Shown: positions 33,824 to 45,628 of the stretch, piece after piece | How positions within the stretch are numbered: position 1 is the stretch's first letter | How the letters are laid out: each line of letters starts with the position of its first letter | Notes under the pieces: generated by a model | Databases searched by the model: none | What the model was told of the DNA's origin: nothing | What the model saw: the letters and a program-made list of their open reading frames with translations, nothing else | Program-made: the position numbers and the translations under genes | From: Tipula vernalis | Taxonomy: Eukaryota; Arthropoda; Insecta; Diptera; Tipulidae | DNA: 64,000 bases | Reading direction: 5' to 3' | NCBI GenBank assembly: GCA_958295665.1 | Contig: OY282559.1 | Location: forward strand, 259,848,245 to 259,912,244

Positions 33824-36778
33824 ATGGCTGCTTATTTAAATCGAACCATATCGATGGTGACTGGAACGGGATCCTACGATACAAATTCTTTGACTGATGT
33901 CTCAACCCGTTCTCTTCACAATGCTGCCAATGATGTATCACCACTACAGATTTTTGTACGCGCCAAGAAGAAGGTGAACGATATATTTATAGAAATCGAG
34001 GAATATATTATTGAAACAACACGATTCGTTGATGGTAAGAGGACGATGATTAGGTACATATTTTGTGTTTTATTTTGGTAACTAATTCAAGCTTATTTCT
34101 TCCCCGCATATAGGTCTACCCAATGAAATTGAAGTGGTGGATAAACATGAAGCCGAATTATTTAGAAGTTTTGTAAATAAAGTGGCCGGCATTCGGGAAG
34201 TATTGGCTCGTGATCATATGAAAGTGGCATTCTTTGGACGAACTTCTAATGGCAAGAGTTCGGTAATTAATGCAATGTTAAAAGAGAAAATATTACCCAG
34301 TGGAATTGGACACACGACAAATTGTTTTTGTCAAGTAGAAGGTATTGACGGGCATGATGCTTATCTAGTCAAAGAGGGATCAGATGAAAAATTAAATGTC
34401 ACAGTAAGTTTGGTTGACTTTTGATTTAGATTTAGTAGTTTAGCTTTGTGTTTGTGTGTGTTGCAAGTCCAATTGCGCAGCAAATAATTTGCGTCGTAAA
34501 TTTTTGCTGTCATGACAAACAAATTAGAAATTAGGACTCTAATTAAAAGCAGAGTTTGAACCATATTAGGATTACCCATTAAGGATCCACACTCTGTGAT
34601 TACTATTGATCGAAGTTAAAAAACGACGTTTGTGGTCGCACCATTGCTATCCTGGAAGATTGATTGTAACGCAGGGACTGAAAAACTTATAATAGATCGT
34701 CAGCTCATGTTCTATGGAGTTTAGCTAAATTTATTCAAAATTTCTAGGTCACGGAATAACTTGCTAATTTTAATTTCCATTTTTTTTTTCCCTTGTAGAA
34801 TATAAAGCAATTAGCAAGCGCTCTATCCAGCGAGAAACTTAGTGAAAGTTCTCTCGTTCGGATATTTTGGCCACGTGGAAGATGTAGCCTCCTACGGGAC
34901 GATGTAGTTTTCGTTGATTCACCTGGTGTTGATGTTTCACCAAATTTAAACGATTGGATCGATAATCATTGTTTAAATGCCGATGTTTTTGTTCTTGTAC
35001 TAAATGCCGAATCAACAATGACATTGGCGGAAAAATCATTTTTCCACGAAGTATCAAAAAGACTTTCAAAACCAAATATATTTGTGCTAAACAATCGATG
35101 GGATGCAGCCGCATCAGAACCTGAGTTTCAGGATTCGGTTAAGGCTCAGCATCAAGAACGGTGTATAGATTTTTTGGTTAAAGAATTAAAAGTTTGTACC
35201 ATGAAAGAGGCTGAGGAAAGAGTATTCTTTGTATCGGCCCGTGAATGCCTCCAAGGGCGATTACAAGAAGCAGCAGGCCATCCAGCTCATACTGGAGCAC
35301 TTGCCGAAGGTTTCCAAAATCGTTATTTTGAATTTCAAGATTTCGAGAAAAAATTTGAGGAATGTATTTCGAAAAGTGCGGTTAAAACTAAATTCGAGCA
35401 ACACAGTTCAAGAGGTAAAAATATTTCAGCTGATATGAGATTTATGTTGGACAGTATTTTCGATCGGGCCAACGAAATTCGAAACAAGAAAATGGAACAG
35501 AAAGAAACACTAACCAAACGTATGAATGATACAGAGGCCAAATTAATGATGGTCACAAGAGAAATGAAACGTAAAATTGGTGATATGGTTGAAGAAGTCG
35601 AGCAAAAGGTGTCCAAAGCATTAAATGAAGAAATATACCGCCTTGGCGTTTTAGTCGATGAATTTACACTTCCGTTCCACACCGATGCTCTAGTATTAAA
35701 TGTTTACAAAAAAGAAATAAATTCGCATGTTGAGAATGGTCTTGGACTAAACCTACGAACTCGTTTATCGGCCGCCCTGGCGATGAACATTGAATCAGCA
35801 CAAAAAGAAATGACCGAACGCATGCAAGCACTTTTACCATCTGACAATAAAATGTGGACCCAAACAAATGAATTGATATCACGAAATCAACCGTTTGAAA
35901 TGTTGTATTCTCTTAATTGTCAAAATCTTTGTCGTGATTACAAAGAGAACTTAGATTTTCATTTCTCTTGGGGCTTGTCGGCGATGATACAAAGATTTTC
36001 GGGTAGAATGAAAAATAAAAAAGACAAGGAAAACAACAAAATGATTATGAAACGTCCCAACAGTATCAACGAGTTAAATGAGATGCTTTCGCCCACTGCA
36101 AATCATCCAAATACACCGTTAACACTTGGACCATCGAATGTAGTCATTACAGAAGAGCAATTGAATATTATATCGCGTATTGCTGTTGCATCAATCGGGT
36201 CACAAGGAACTATGGGTGGTTTAGTTATTGGGGGCTTAGTGAGTACAATTAATATTTTGATACTAGCTTGATATTTTAAACAAAATTGGAAAATTTACTT
36301 GCAGCTATTGAAGACGATCGGTTGGCGAGTATTAGTCGGGGTAGGTGCAATATACGGTTGTATTTATTTATATGAACGTTTATCATGGACAAACAGCGCA
36401 AAAGAACGTGCCTTCAAACAACAATATGTCAAACATATAACAGAAAAACTTCGACTTATTGTCGATTTTACATCATCTAATTGTAGCCATCAAGTTCAAC
36501 AGTAAGTCACAATGAATTGGGGAAAAAATGTTAAGAATGATTAACTAATCAAAAATTTTCTATTTCTATGTTTCAGGGAATTATCTAGTACATTTGCCCG
36601 TTTGTGCCGTTTAATTGATAATGCAACAACTCAAATGACAAATGAATTAAAAGAAATTGAAAATTCATTAGGAATGCTCGAATCAAATCAGAAACAAATT
36701 AAATTATTAAGAAATAAAGCGAACTACATTACAAACGAGTTGGAAATATTTGAAGCTAATTATATTAAAATAAACTAA
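33824..36778 (+). CDS. Marf: Mitofusin (mitochondrial assembly regulatory factor), five exons, 779 aa
   Basis: Dynamin-family GTPase of the mitochondrial outer membrane that drives outer-membrane fusion. Exons: 33824-34034, 34114-34403, 34799-36238, 36305-36501, 36577-36778; every intron is GT-AG and all phases agree, giving 780 codons with the TAA. The ATG is chosen because [14 protein letters not shown] matches the start of fly Marf. GTPase motifs: P-loop GRTSNGKSS at residues 112-120, DSPGVD at 207-212, NNRWD at 265-269. A Ser/Pro-rich variable loop precedes a paired hydrophobic membrane segment at about 630-672 ([13 protein letters not shown] then [20 protein letters not shown]). The C-terminal tail (to residue 779) is the HR2 coiled-coil region. 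Length is close to the fly protein (about 800). No lesion was seen; it looks functional. Possible poly(A) signals AATAAA at 37163 and 37173. Confidence 0.97.
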
Positions 36779-37263
36779 AATATCGCCTGACTGTTATAAA
36801 TAACCTCATCAAATAACCAATAATAATATTGTTTATTATTAAAAGTGACGAAATCAGAAGTAAGGCAATTCTGTAAGAAGTGCTTCGCCGCATTGTCCAA
36901 GACCATGGTATTTTGTGTTATTCTACCCAACGGTCCCAATAATTCTCTTGGTTTATCCTGATTTTTTACTTACCCATTTTTATAGTTTAGAAATTTAATA
37001 TAGAGACAAAAAAATATTAATATATTTAAAAAAATTATTGTTGTTTATTTGTAGAAGAAAATAAGATATAAATTTTATTAAGTAATTTTTGTGAAATTTA
37101 ATGAAAAACATAAAGTTTGTCATTATAATAAAAGTCGTTTATGATCGTATATTTTATTTTCAAATAAAACAAAATAAATACCAAATATTTTTGTTTTAAA
37201 TACTAGAAACCAACCACTGATCTGGACAGCAATTCTGGCCGCAAAATGAGGATTGATCCTGTT
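36779..37263 (+). other. Marf 3' flank
   Basis: AT-rich, no coding region. AATAAA occurs at 37163 and 37173, about 385-395 bp after the stop codon, and these are the best candidates for the Marf polyadenylation signal. Confidence 0.4.
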
Positions 37264-37488
37264 GTCGAATTCTCAAGTAAATCCGCTAAATTCGATTAAT
37301 GCATTTACCTTTTTTTTCATGCAGGGTAAACGAAATAAAAAAAGGTAAATGTTTCACGTTCAGATATTTTATTCGTTATTGTTTAAGAATTGAACGAGTA
37401 TAAAATAGACAAAAATGCGTAATTTAACAAAAAACGAATACTAAAAATCTATGTTTACCGTCGTAAATGATTTACCCGAGAATTCGAC
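37264..37488. repeat. MITE, 225 bp
   Basis: The ends are GTCGAATTCTCAAGTAAATC (37264-37283) and GATTTACCCGAGAATTCGAC (37469-37488), inverted repeats with two mismatches. A smaller inner inverted repeat (TTTACCTTTTTTT against AAAAAAAGGTAAA) lies at about 37306-37350. No coding capacity. Confidence 0.88.
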
Positions 37489-37800
37489 CGCAGCCTGTGA
37501 GTTGAGAATTACCGGAAGGCAATAGTATTGGTAAATGTGTGTGGTCAGGTGTGAAGTTGCCCGGGGGATTCAAGTTGGTACTTGTTGTCAGCTCCGTAAC
37601 TTGCAGCTTTCACAAGTGCTCGTATCACTTCCACGTGGTGACCGCTGGCGCTAAAGTAGTCAACCTTAAACAAATCACTAGGCTGGGTTACTCGTACCGT
37701 GCTGATAATCGACCAGACTAGGGGCCCAGTTTAAAAACTAGCTTAGTCGCTAACGGTGGATCCGAATACCTGGCACCCTCCGGATTAAATAGCCTTATCT

Positions 37801-38175
37801 GTGCATTGCGGATCTCTGCACAGATGGACACCCTTTTCTCCGCTACTCGTGGGACCTAACATGGAAGATTCAAAACAACGACAGACAAAAGAGTCCGGTT
37901 CTCTAACAAATCCGGGAAATGTAGACAAGGAGACTCGGGTCTATAGGCCTGCCACTAAGTCTACAACAAAAGCGCGGGACATAAGCTCAAGCAAGGCTGG
38001 TCTCTCTACTCGGGTCACAAACACGAATGAAGCTGGTTCCTCAAGACGAACGTATAATACTAGGAGAAACACCTGGAGGGCCCTAGTCAAAATAAATAAC
38101 ATTTCGCCGGAAGTTACTGAACAAAAGTCGGAATGCCCTTCAGCTATCACACAGCTGAAAAGAGTGAGATCGTAG
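37801..38175 (+). pseudogene. LINE ORF1 N-terminal region
   Basis: A 124-codon frame rich in Ser, Thr, Lys and Arg (TKESGSLTNPGNVDKETRVY, TNEAGSSRRTYNTRRNTWRA), typical of the disordered, basic start of a LINE gag-like protein. It ends in a TAG at 38173; the following bases continue with similar character to the domain at 38404, so the two were probably one ORF. Confidence 0.45.
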
Positions 38176-38403
38176 GAAGAACGTTCTAATATCGCCAAGA
38201 GGACGGAGCTCCACATTACCGGTAAGAGCCCTTTTATTGAGGTACTCAAGGATCAGCTGGTTGTTTGGAGGATGGTGGAGGGGGCCTTAGCCACCACATA
38301 TCTGAAAGTCCTGTCGGAAAATCCAGGACCTGCTCCGACTTGTCGGGATGGAGGCTGGCATAGGAATCAGGTGAAACTGACTGCCTGTGCAGATTAGAGG
38401 TCT

Positions 38404-39021
38404 TTGCTGCTTTACAAGAAGGCAGTGAAGGGACTTGGCGAGGTATGGCCCGGAGCCAGCCTTCCTGTTATTGATAGGGAGGAGATACCCTGCAGACCAA
38501 GAGCTAGGATGTACATCCCTTCGGAGCCTAGTGATCCGAAGGTAATACTCCAGTTGTTGCAGGTTGGCAATCCGGAGTTGCCAACGCACAACTGGAAAGT
38601 TGCCAAGCTCAAAGAGACAAAGGTTTATTGTTGTTATTTTGAACAGGGAGTCACTGACTGCACTGAAAAAACCAACAGTTTAGTAAACTATGGTTTCCGT
38701 GCAGTCACACTCAAGGTGTACAAGAAGGACGCGGATAAGCCGGAGGCTCCGAAATCAGCTTCAGACACTATCACTGTGCTTGATAGTTCATCTGCGAGCA
38801 CGGAAGTAGCGGACAGCCAAGCGGAAACTCTCTCGACGGACACGGAGATATCAACGTCCATGGAGTCTTTAAAGAGGCTCTCAGAGGACTTCTCATCGGT
38901 GAGGAGTCTGATGTTATTGTGGTGGAAAAGAGGCTGTAGAGATGACATTGACATTTCTGCAAATCAATCTTCCCCACTCTATCGGACAGCATTGAGGTCA
39001 ATAAACGAAACCTCTGGCTAA
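38404..39021 (+). pseudogene. LINE ORF1 with DUF4780-like domain
   Basis: A 205-codon frame. Residues about 28-105 (RPRARMYIPSEPSDPKVILQ, NPELPTHNWKVAKLKE, then SLVNYGFRAVTLKVY) fit the DUF4780 domain that I associate with gag-like ORF1 proteins of insect LINEs; this is from memory. The tail is Ser/Thr-rich. The upstream start is uncertain because the preceding bases are open in frame from about 38398. The function in the family is probably RNA binding in the retrotransposition particle. Confidence 0.6.
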
Positions 39022-39200
39022 TATCAGCTTATCTAGCTGAAACCAATCATTCTAGGTGAGCTAATCTTGAAGGCTCAGAAGCGCAAGGTTGGAGTCATAG
39101 GATAACCTACTAAAAGATCAGAATATCAAATCATAAGTTAAATTTCATTATTGTTACATCATCTTATTGTTTTTCTTTTTCTTTTAAATTAATTTATTAA

Positions 39201-39490
39201 ATGACTACTTTTTATTTTCAGAATATTAACAGAATGCGTACTAAATTTAATGATTTTTTCCTTAATGTTCCTTCTTCTAATTATGACATAATTTGTTTGA
39301 ATGAGACTAATTTAAATGAGTAAATACTGGATGCGGAGGTTGTACCTAATAATTATATATTATACAGAAGAGATCGAAGTTTTGATATATTTCTTAATAA
39401 AAAGGACGGTGGTGGGTGCTTAATAGCCGTCTCAAAATGGATTACATGTTATAGAATAAGTGAATGGGGAAACCTATGTTGAGAAAGATT
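39201..39490 (+). pseudogene. AP-endonuclease N-terminus of a different LINE
   Basis: TTFYFQNINRMRTKFNDFF, YDIICLNETNLNE, a stop at 39321, then YILYRRDRS and KDGGGCLIAV: the start of the endonuclease of Jockey/CR1-type LINEs with the Asn and Glu catalytic positions (QNI, NET) visible. It is not the same family as copies 1-3. The rest of the element is missing. Confidence 0.7.
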
Positions 39491-39839
39491 GAATAAGATC
39501 TATTTTGATAATTCTGAAAAAATTATTAACCGTTTGAAGCACAATTAAAAATTTTTAAGTTTAAGTGACTTTAATAAATAAGAAATTAGACTGGTAGAAT
39601 ATTGGATTTAGTTCTTTCTAATATGGAGTGTTTTAATTTGATTATGTACTTTTTTGCTTAAAATTTTTTCAAAAATCTTACTACAGCAATTCAAAATGCT
39701 TATCGGCCTATAATTTGTGACTATATTTTTATCGCCAGTCCTAAATATTGGTATGATCATAGATTTTTTCCGTTCGGTTGGGAAACACTCTGATTAACAT
39801 TTTATTAAATATTATACAAAGTGGAATTTGAATTGTAAC

Positions 39840-40260
39840 AGAAACATTTTTGTAAAACACAGCAGTATCAAATCAGGCCCCGCACCTTTGTTAACATTTA
39901 GATGATTAAGTTCTTCAGCTAAGTCAAGTTCATTTATTACAATATCATCAAGTTCAACAATAGTACTATAATTAGGAGAATCCGTCCCAAATTCATGGTA
40001 AACAGACTTAAAATATGAAGCAAATAAACAAGCAATATCTTTTGAGGAAGTTGCTATTGAATCATTATTCTTGTAGTTGGCATAGCATTCATCCTCTTAT
40101 ACGAATTAACATCCGACCAAAACTTTTTTGGATAATTTTTAATATAGTTTTCAAAATTATTAACATAACCGAGCATTGACAATGCAAAAACATTTTTCCT
40201 TTTACTTGCAGGTTTATATGAATTTCCAACATAACAAACTAAAAATTTTGCTCGTTATTT
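39840..40260 (-). pseudogene. LINE ORF2 fragment (linker to reverse transcriptase), minus strand
   Basis: Minus strand 40170-40105 reads NYPKKFWSDVNSYK, the Phe-Trp segment found between endonuclease and reverse transcriptase. At about 39900-39865 comes VNKGAGPDLI, equivalent to the K-x-x-GPDxI start of the reverse transcriptase. Several frameshifts lie between. It is opposite in orientation to the 39201-39490 fragment, so the two are separate or inverted pieces of similar LINEs. Confidence 0.6.
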
Positions 40261-40343
40261 TGGAAATTCATACATACTTGTAAGCCAAAAGTAAAATTTT
40301 TTTTCGAATTCGAATTTTATTTTCCGAATTCGGTTATTTAAAT

Positions 40344-40532
40344 TGTTGGGATATAATTAGTTCGGAGAGAATACAATTAGAATAAAACACGACTGTACAC
40401 GTTACAAAATCAAAGATTATATATTTAGGTTAAGCATAAACTTCATGACAATAATAAAAGCACAGCGCAGATATATATACATAACATATCTATCTCTTTT
40501 ACACGGATATAAAAAATGTTCTCACTCCAACA
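40344..40532 (-). repeat. Copia 3' LTR (189 bp) with polypurine tract
   Basis: On the minus strand the sequence AGTGGGAG (40533-40540) is followed by TGTTGGAGTGAG and ends ATCCCAACA. TGTTGG...CCAACA is the usual copia-type LTR border, and the purine tract abuts it exactly. Confidence 0.8.
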
Positions 40533-40560
40533 CTCCCACTAGAACATACTATATGTATAT

Positions 40561-41328
40561 TCAATTCAGTAAACCAAGTCCACTACAGCAGGATGTATGT
40601 TTGTCCTTACTTAATCCTTTGGTTAATATATCTGCAACCATCTGGTCCGTTGAGATTGATGCAATCTTTATTTTCTGATCTTCAACACATTTTCGTACGT
40701 AATGATGTCTAATGTCTATATGCTTAGTCCGTGCATGATAACCATTAGTTGCAGCAAGATCGAGGGCACTCTTATTGTCACATAGAATCTTCACCGATTT
40801 CGGTTTACCAAATTGAAATTCATTTTCAAAATTTTTAAGCCACATAGCTTCTTGTGTTGCAGCAGAGAGGGCCATGTATTCGGCTTCGGTTGTGGATAGG
40901 GCTACAGTTGGTTGTTTTTTACTATTACATGAAAGTGGGCCATCTTGCATCATGAATACGTAACCAGTAACTGACCGCCTTTCATCAATGTCACCAGCCC
41001 AATCAGCATCACAATATCCCATGAGATCTGAATTTCCATATTTTGAGAATTCAAGTTTCATGCTGGACGTTCCCTTCAAATACCGCAGAATTCTCTTAAC
41101 AGCATTCCAATGTTGTCTACCAGGATTATTGTTAAAACGGCTCACTATACTAACTGCATACGCAATATCAGGTCTGGTACCTTGAGCAGCATACAAAATA
41201 CTCCCAACAGCTTGTTGATATGGCACACACTCCATTTCATTGATTTCACTTGTGTTTTTCGGACACATTTCTTTCGACAGTTTCAAATTTATATCACAAG
41301 GAGTAGATACAGGATTACAATTGGACAT
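40561..41328 (-). pseudogene. Copia RNase H domain
   Basis: A 255-codon open frame at the C-terminal end of copia Pol. It contains YQQAVGSILYAAQGTRPDIA, the RNase H signature CDADWAGD with RRSVTGYVF, then ALSTTEAEYMALSAATQEA, CDNKSALDLA, and RTKHIDIRHHYVR. These give the catalytic Asp-Glu-Asp positions and the terminal histidine pair. The frame itself is undamaged and ends with a natural stop 20 bp before the purine tract. It is separated from the reverse transcriptase frame (41374-41847) by a frameshift or stop near 41330-41373. Confidence 0.88.
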
Positions 41329-41373
41329 GTTGAATCTGATTAAAACTTCATTAATGTATTTTTCTTGATCTAT

Positions 41374-41847
41374 CTAATTTTTATGCTTTTCACGATCACG
41401 TGTGATATTTATTTCTAAACAGGATTTAGCTTCACCGAAATCTTTCATCTTGAAATGATTATTAAGTTTCATTTTAACTTTATCTTTAATTTCGGCACAA
41501 TTACTAAATAGCACCAAATCATCCACATAAACTGCTAAAAATATCATTTTTGATTTTTCTATATTATAATAAATACATGGATCTACTTTTGATCGCTTAA
41601 ACCCGATATTGGTTAAAACTTTGTCCAATTTAATATTCCATACTCTGCTGGCTTGCTTCAATCCGTAAAGAGCCTTTTTTAATTTACAAACTTTTGTACC
41701 ATTACCATAGCCAACGGGTTGCAACATGTAAATATCTTCATTTAAATTTCCTTGTAAAAATGCAGTGACTGCATCCATATGATCAATGTCAAGATCGAAT
41801 TTAGAAGCCAATGCCATTAGATAACGTATAGATGTGTATCGAACCAC
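41374..41847 (-). pseudogene. Copia reverse transcriptase
   Basis: A 157-codon frame containing DIDHMDAVTAFLQGNL with the first catalytic Asp, the LKKALYGLKQASRVWN block and FLAVYVDDLVLFSN with the paired catalytic Asp residues. The family synthesises cDNA from the element's RNA in virus-like particles. A stop at 41374 and a frame change near 41850 separate it from its neighbours, so one or two point lesions keep this young-looking copy from being intact. Confidence 0.88.
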
Positions 41848-41860
41848 TGGTGAATATGTT

Positions 41861-42289
41861 TCACTGTAATCTATCCCCTTTGTTTGAGCACATTCTTTGA
41901 TTACAAGCCGTGCTTTGTAACGTATAGTTTACCAGAAGCGTCAATTTTGGTTTAAAAACCCACTTGCATGTCCATGTTTCATTTTCGATTAGAGATTCAT
42001 ATTCACTTTTCATGGCTTCTCTCCAGAATTTTTCGTCTGATCGACTTAATGCTTCTTGTACGGTCAAAGGATCAGATAATTCACTTGTATTTGCCTTCAT
42101 AACAAAATTATCAAATTTCTTTGGTAACTCAGTTTTTCTTGATGAATGTCGTTGTTTTGAATTCTTTACGACAGCTAGGACATTTATATTCTGTTCTTCT
42201 TCATCTGAAAAACCATAGAAATCACTTTCGGCTTGAGATGGTTCACAACAATCATCTTCATTGATAATCTGACTCAGATTCTCATTCAA
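41861..42289 (-). pseudogene. Copia integrase-to-RT linker region, start of the copia part
   Basis: The frame reads DEDDCCEPSQAESD-like acidic sequence first, then SSRKTELPKKFDNFV, DPLTVQEALSRSDEKFWREA, MKSEYESLIENETW and CKWVFK, the linker that precedes copia reverse transcriptase. The segment normally joining NETW to KWVFK is shortened. The open frame starts inside the junction with gypsy at 42282-42289, with no ATG. Confidence 0.8.
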
Positions 42290-42716
42290 ACGTCGACTCG
42301 TTACTTTCTTTGCTCACCTTGGTATGGTTAGTATCGTTAATACTTTCTGGAATATGTATCGGCTCTGTAATACGATTAACATTGTTGAAGCTTACGTTTG
42401 ATGTTGCTTGTTCTCTCGTTTTATTAATGTGATCCGTGTTTCGGCGATATGTATTACCGTTCTCCGTCCGAACTATGAATGATCTCGGATTATTTGTTTT
42501 CTCCGTGATTACTCCTGGAACCCAATCACGATCATCTCGTTTAATTCTAACCTTGTCACCTGCATTCAATGGTTCCGCGATTCGTCTTCCTCGATCAGCA
42601 TACCATTTTTGAATTTTTCGTATTTCTGTTAACTTGTGCGTTATATCCGAAATAATTTTCGGCTTTAACATTTCCGGAAGTCCTACTATGGTCGTTCTTG
42701 TAGCTCTACTCATCAA
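42282..42716 (-). pseudogene. Gypsy copy 1 integrase C-terminal part
   Basis: A 144-codon frame: MSRATRTTIVGLPEMLKPKI, a KIQKWYADRGRRIAEPLNAG region and a small beta-barrel-like domain, DKVRIKRDDRDWVPGVITEK, then a variable Asn/Thr-rich tail. It follows the integrase core after a frameshift at about 42780. The stop at 42282-42284 overlaps the first codons of the copia-type frame. Confidence 0.8.
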
Positions 42717-42775
42717 CCTTTGATTTGGCGATGCTAAACTTGATGACGTTGGTATATTCCGATAATTTAATAATG

Positions 42776-43234
42776 CTAAGTATATGCAAGAATTATCTCT
42801 TTTGCATTTTTTATCATTCCTTTCGCTATTTGCACATAGCGTTCTATTAAGCCGTTGCCTTGTGGATGGTTTGGACTACTCGTAGCATGGTTGATCGACC
42901 AATCACTCGCGAACTTCTTAAACTCTGCCGCAGAAAATTGTGGACCATTATCCGTCTCTAGCTTTGCTGGTATTCCATCTGGTATTTTTAATTCCTTAAA
43001 CTCAAAATAACCTGAGTAGCTGTCGACTACGAGTATGTTATCTTTATTAATACAATGAAATAGATCGGCTCCCACTACTTCAAATGGAAGACTTGGAATT
43101 TCCTTGTTAATAACTGGTTCTTTCACCTTTGATCTCTGCATCGACTGACAAATTGAACATGTTTCCACATATGACGTTATATCTGTATAGACATTCCTCT
43201 CCAATACAGAATTTCCCTGGCACGACTTAGACAC
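42776..43234 (-). pseudogene. Gypsy copy 1 integrase zinc-binding end and catalytic core
   Basis: The Cys pair CSICQ completes a zinc-binding domain whose histidines (HRGHFGI) lie at the end of the previous frame. The DDE triad is visible: VVGADLF, TDNGPQF and GNGLIERYV. The frame overlaps the previous one by about 57 bp, showing a single frameshift near 43190. The integrase would insert cDNA into the genome; this copy cannot make the joined polyprotein. Confidence 0.85.
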
Positions 43235-44844
43235 TTTTGTATTCCAAAATGCCCTCGATGTATGTTATATAACATTTTCGGTATTTGTGCCTTTGGTACT
43301 ACCAGCTTCATTCCTTTGAACACTAAACCGCAGTAATATGATATTTCCTCTCTGAAATTCCAATACATTTTTACCCATCCATGTATCTCAGCTTGATTGT
43401 TCGGCCAACCTGATATTGTTATTTTAATCAGCTCCTGGATTTCTTGGTCGTGCTTCGTGACTTCTACCATTTCACGTTTCGTATCCTTTGAGCAATCAAT
43501 CGCAACATATACTTGCAGCTCTTCTTCCTCTTCCGACTCATTATTTACACAGTCTCTACTTAGGATATCTGCTATGTGTTGACTAGTCCCTTTCACATAC
43601 ACTACCGTTGGCGAATATTGTTTTATGTCAAACATAATACGTTGTAGTCTAAATGGTGCTGACTGTAATCGTTTTTTATATACATATATATACTCAATTG
43701 GCTTGTGATCACTTTCTATTCTTAACTTCTTTCCGTAGACATACTCATGAAACTGCCCACATGCCCATCTTATCGCTGCTGCTTCCAACTCTATTGGTGG
43801 ATAGTTTCGTTGAGCTTGGCTTAACGCTTTAGATGCATATGCCACAGGCTGTCCATTTTGAAGTAATGCTGCTCCAACCCCGTTCATGCTCGCGTCTACT
43901 TGAATAGTTACGTCCTCATTCGTATTATAGAATTTCAATATAGGAGTACTTGAAAATGCTAACTTTAACTCGTCAAATGCTTTTTCCTGCTCCTTTGTCC
44001 AATTCCAAGGTTTTGTTATCGCTGACAAATTCGGTACAAATTTCGATAAATACGTTGCCATTCCTAATAGTCTTTGTAACTCTTTGACGTTTAGTGGTCT
44101 CTTAAGATTTTTAATCGCAGCTGTTTTATCAGGATCAGCTGATAAACCACTCCCACTCAACACATGCCCCAAGAATTTGACTTCACTTGCTCCAAATATA
44201 CATTTGTCTTTGTTCAATTTTAATCCAGCTTCTTCTACTTTTTTCAGTACTTTATTTGTGATGATTTCTAGTTATTTACTATTCTCAGCATGAATAAGAA
44301 TATCATCCATGTAACATTCTACGTTTTCAAGATCGCCTAAAATCTGATTCATCAGATCTTGAAATACCTCAGGAGCCGATGACAGTCCAAATGGTAATCT
44401 CTTGTATGAATACCTGCCCCATGGTGTTCCCATTGTCAAGTATTTTTTTGTACGACTTGATACCCTTATCTGCCAGAATCCTTTTTTACAGTCTAGTATA
44501 GTAAACAACTTGGCTTTCTTCATTCTGATTACCATTTCTTCGATTGTCTTTAACGGATGGTATCTTCTCACGATGTTGTTGTTCACGTCAGTAGGGTCCA
44601 GACATACCCGCAGTCTACCTTTTTTCCTCACCACTACCATTGGTGATACGACTGGTGTTACTTCATGAACTTTTGCTAACACTCCCATTTTCACCATCTT
44701 TTCAATTTCAGCTTTGACCTGGTCCTTAATCGCTAACGGAACTTTTCGAACTGGCTTGATTTCGAACTTTGGATGTTCCACCAAATCTATATCATATTCG
44801 TAATTCTTCACGCAGCCTAACCCGTCAAAAATATTATTATTCAT
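43177..44844 (-). pseudogene. Gypsy copy 1 reverse transcriptase and RNase H
   Basis: Two frames, 44844-44272 and 44217-43177 (written high to low), lie in the same phase and are separated by a stop near 44272. Reverse transcriptase blocks: RVCLDPTDVNNNIVRRYHPL, FTILDCKKGFWQIRV with the first catalytic Asp, RLPFGLSSAPEVFQ, and YMDDILIHA with the catalytic pair. RNase H follows: VQVDASMNGVGAALLQNG, VAYASKALSQAQRNYPPIE and ESDHKPIEYI, with all expected acidic residues. One stop codon is the only lesion seen in about 1.6 kb before the integrase. Confidence 0.9.
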
Positions 44845-44993
44845 TCTTAATTCCTCTACTCATATAATTAGCTTTTCTCGTTCACATGCCTCTTTCCCTA
44901 ATATTGGTGTGACATTTGGTTTGACTACTTTAAATATTAATTTTGTCATTTTGTTTCTCACATGACAATCGACTTCGTCCTCGCCTACTACAT

Positions 44994-45596
44994 CTACGTT
45001 ATTCGTCGGGTGTTTGTCTTGACAATTCTGATTCCTAGCTTGTCGACCATATGTTTAGGTAATACGTTGCACTGTGCACCCGTATCCAACTTTGCTTTAA
45101 TCTTCACTTGATTTATTCGGATTTCTTCGACCCAATTCCTATCATGATCCACTGTGTTTATACTGTCTATAAACAGATCACTGAATTCACTATCAATTCT
45201 TTCCATTTCACTTTCCGTTTCAATTTCGGCTACTTTATTTACGGTACACATTTTTGCAAAGTGTCCGCGATATTTGCACTTGTTGCACTTTCGTCCAAAT
45301 GCTGGACAACTACGTTTACTATGTTTGGTTCCGCACCTTTTACAATCGAACGTTTCATCACTTTTCACTGTATCTTCAGGTTTTTTATTTTTTACCGATT
45401 TTCTCAGTGAAAATGCATCCACCGTTTGTAATTGTTTGCGTTGTAACTCTGTTAGCTGAATTGCTGTCATTTCACTTGTCTTGCACTTTTTAATTGCGAC
45501 CTCCAAGGTCGGTTCTGTTTCTGACAACAACTTTTCACGTACTGCTTCACTACGTATTCCTATTATGATTTTGTCTCTCAACAAGCTATCAGACAA
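44994..45596 (-). pseudogene. Gypsy copy 1 Gag C-terminal part and protease
   Basis: A 200-codon frame. Two zinc knuckles, CKRCGTKHSKRSC and CNKCKYRGHFAKMC, mark the nucleocapsid; they are followed by an acidic linker and the aspartic protease active site KLDTGAQCNVLP. The frame breaks about 150 bp before the reverse transcriptase frame, but the intervening bases still read VTPILGKEACE-like protease/RT linker sequence, so at least one frameshift lies there. Confidence 0.85.
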
Positions 45597-45628
45597 TTCA
45601 CCGAATTCACATTTTTTTCACTGATTTT

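Larger units (their letters stand above)
37541..39110 (+). mobile_element. 5' part of a LINE (copy 2)
   Basis: Same family as 7894-11028: the leader, including GTGTGAAGTTGCCCGGGGG and TGCGGATCTCTGCACAGATGG-like segments, aligns through to about 38100. It is followed by ORF1 and the first residues of the endonuclease (NLWLISAYL near 39006-39035), then breaks off near 39110. Truncated at the 3' side, which is unusual for LINEs (normally 5'-truncated), so later deletion or recombination is likely. Confidence 0.75.
40344..42289 (-). mobile_element. 3' half of a Ty1/copia retrotransposon
   Basis: A linker, reverse transcriptase, RNase H, purine tract and 3' LTR are present in order on the minus strand. 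Gag, protease, integrase core and the 5' LTR are absent; the sequence changes directly into a gypsy element near 42285. Confidence 0.85.

Noticed and set aside
35335..35882. Open frames antisense to Marf
   Set aside because: They overlap the conserved mitofusin exon and only mirror its codon bias.
40988..41343. Plus-strand frames inside the copia RNase H
   Set aside because: Shadows of the intact minus-strand copia frame.
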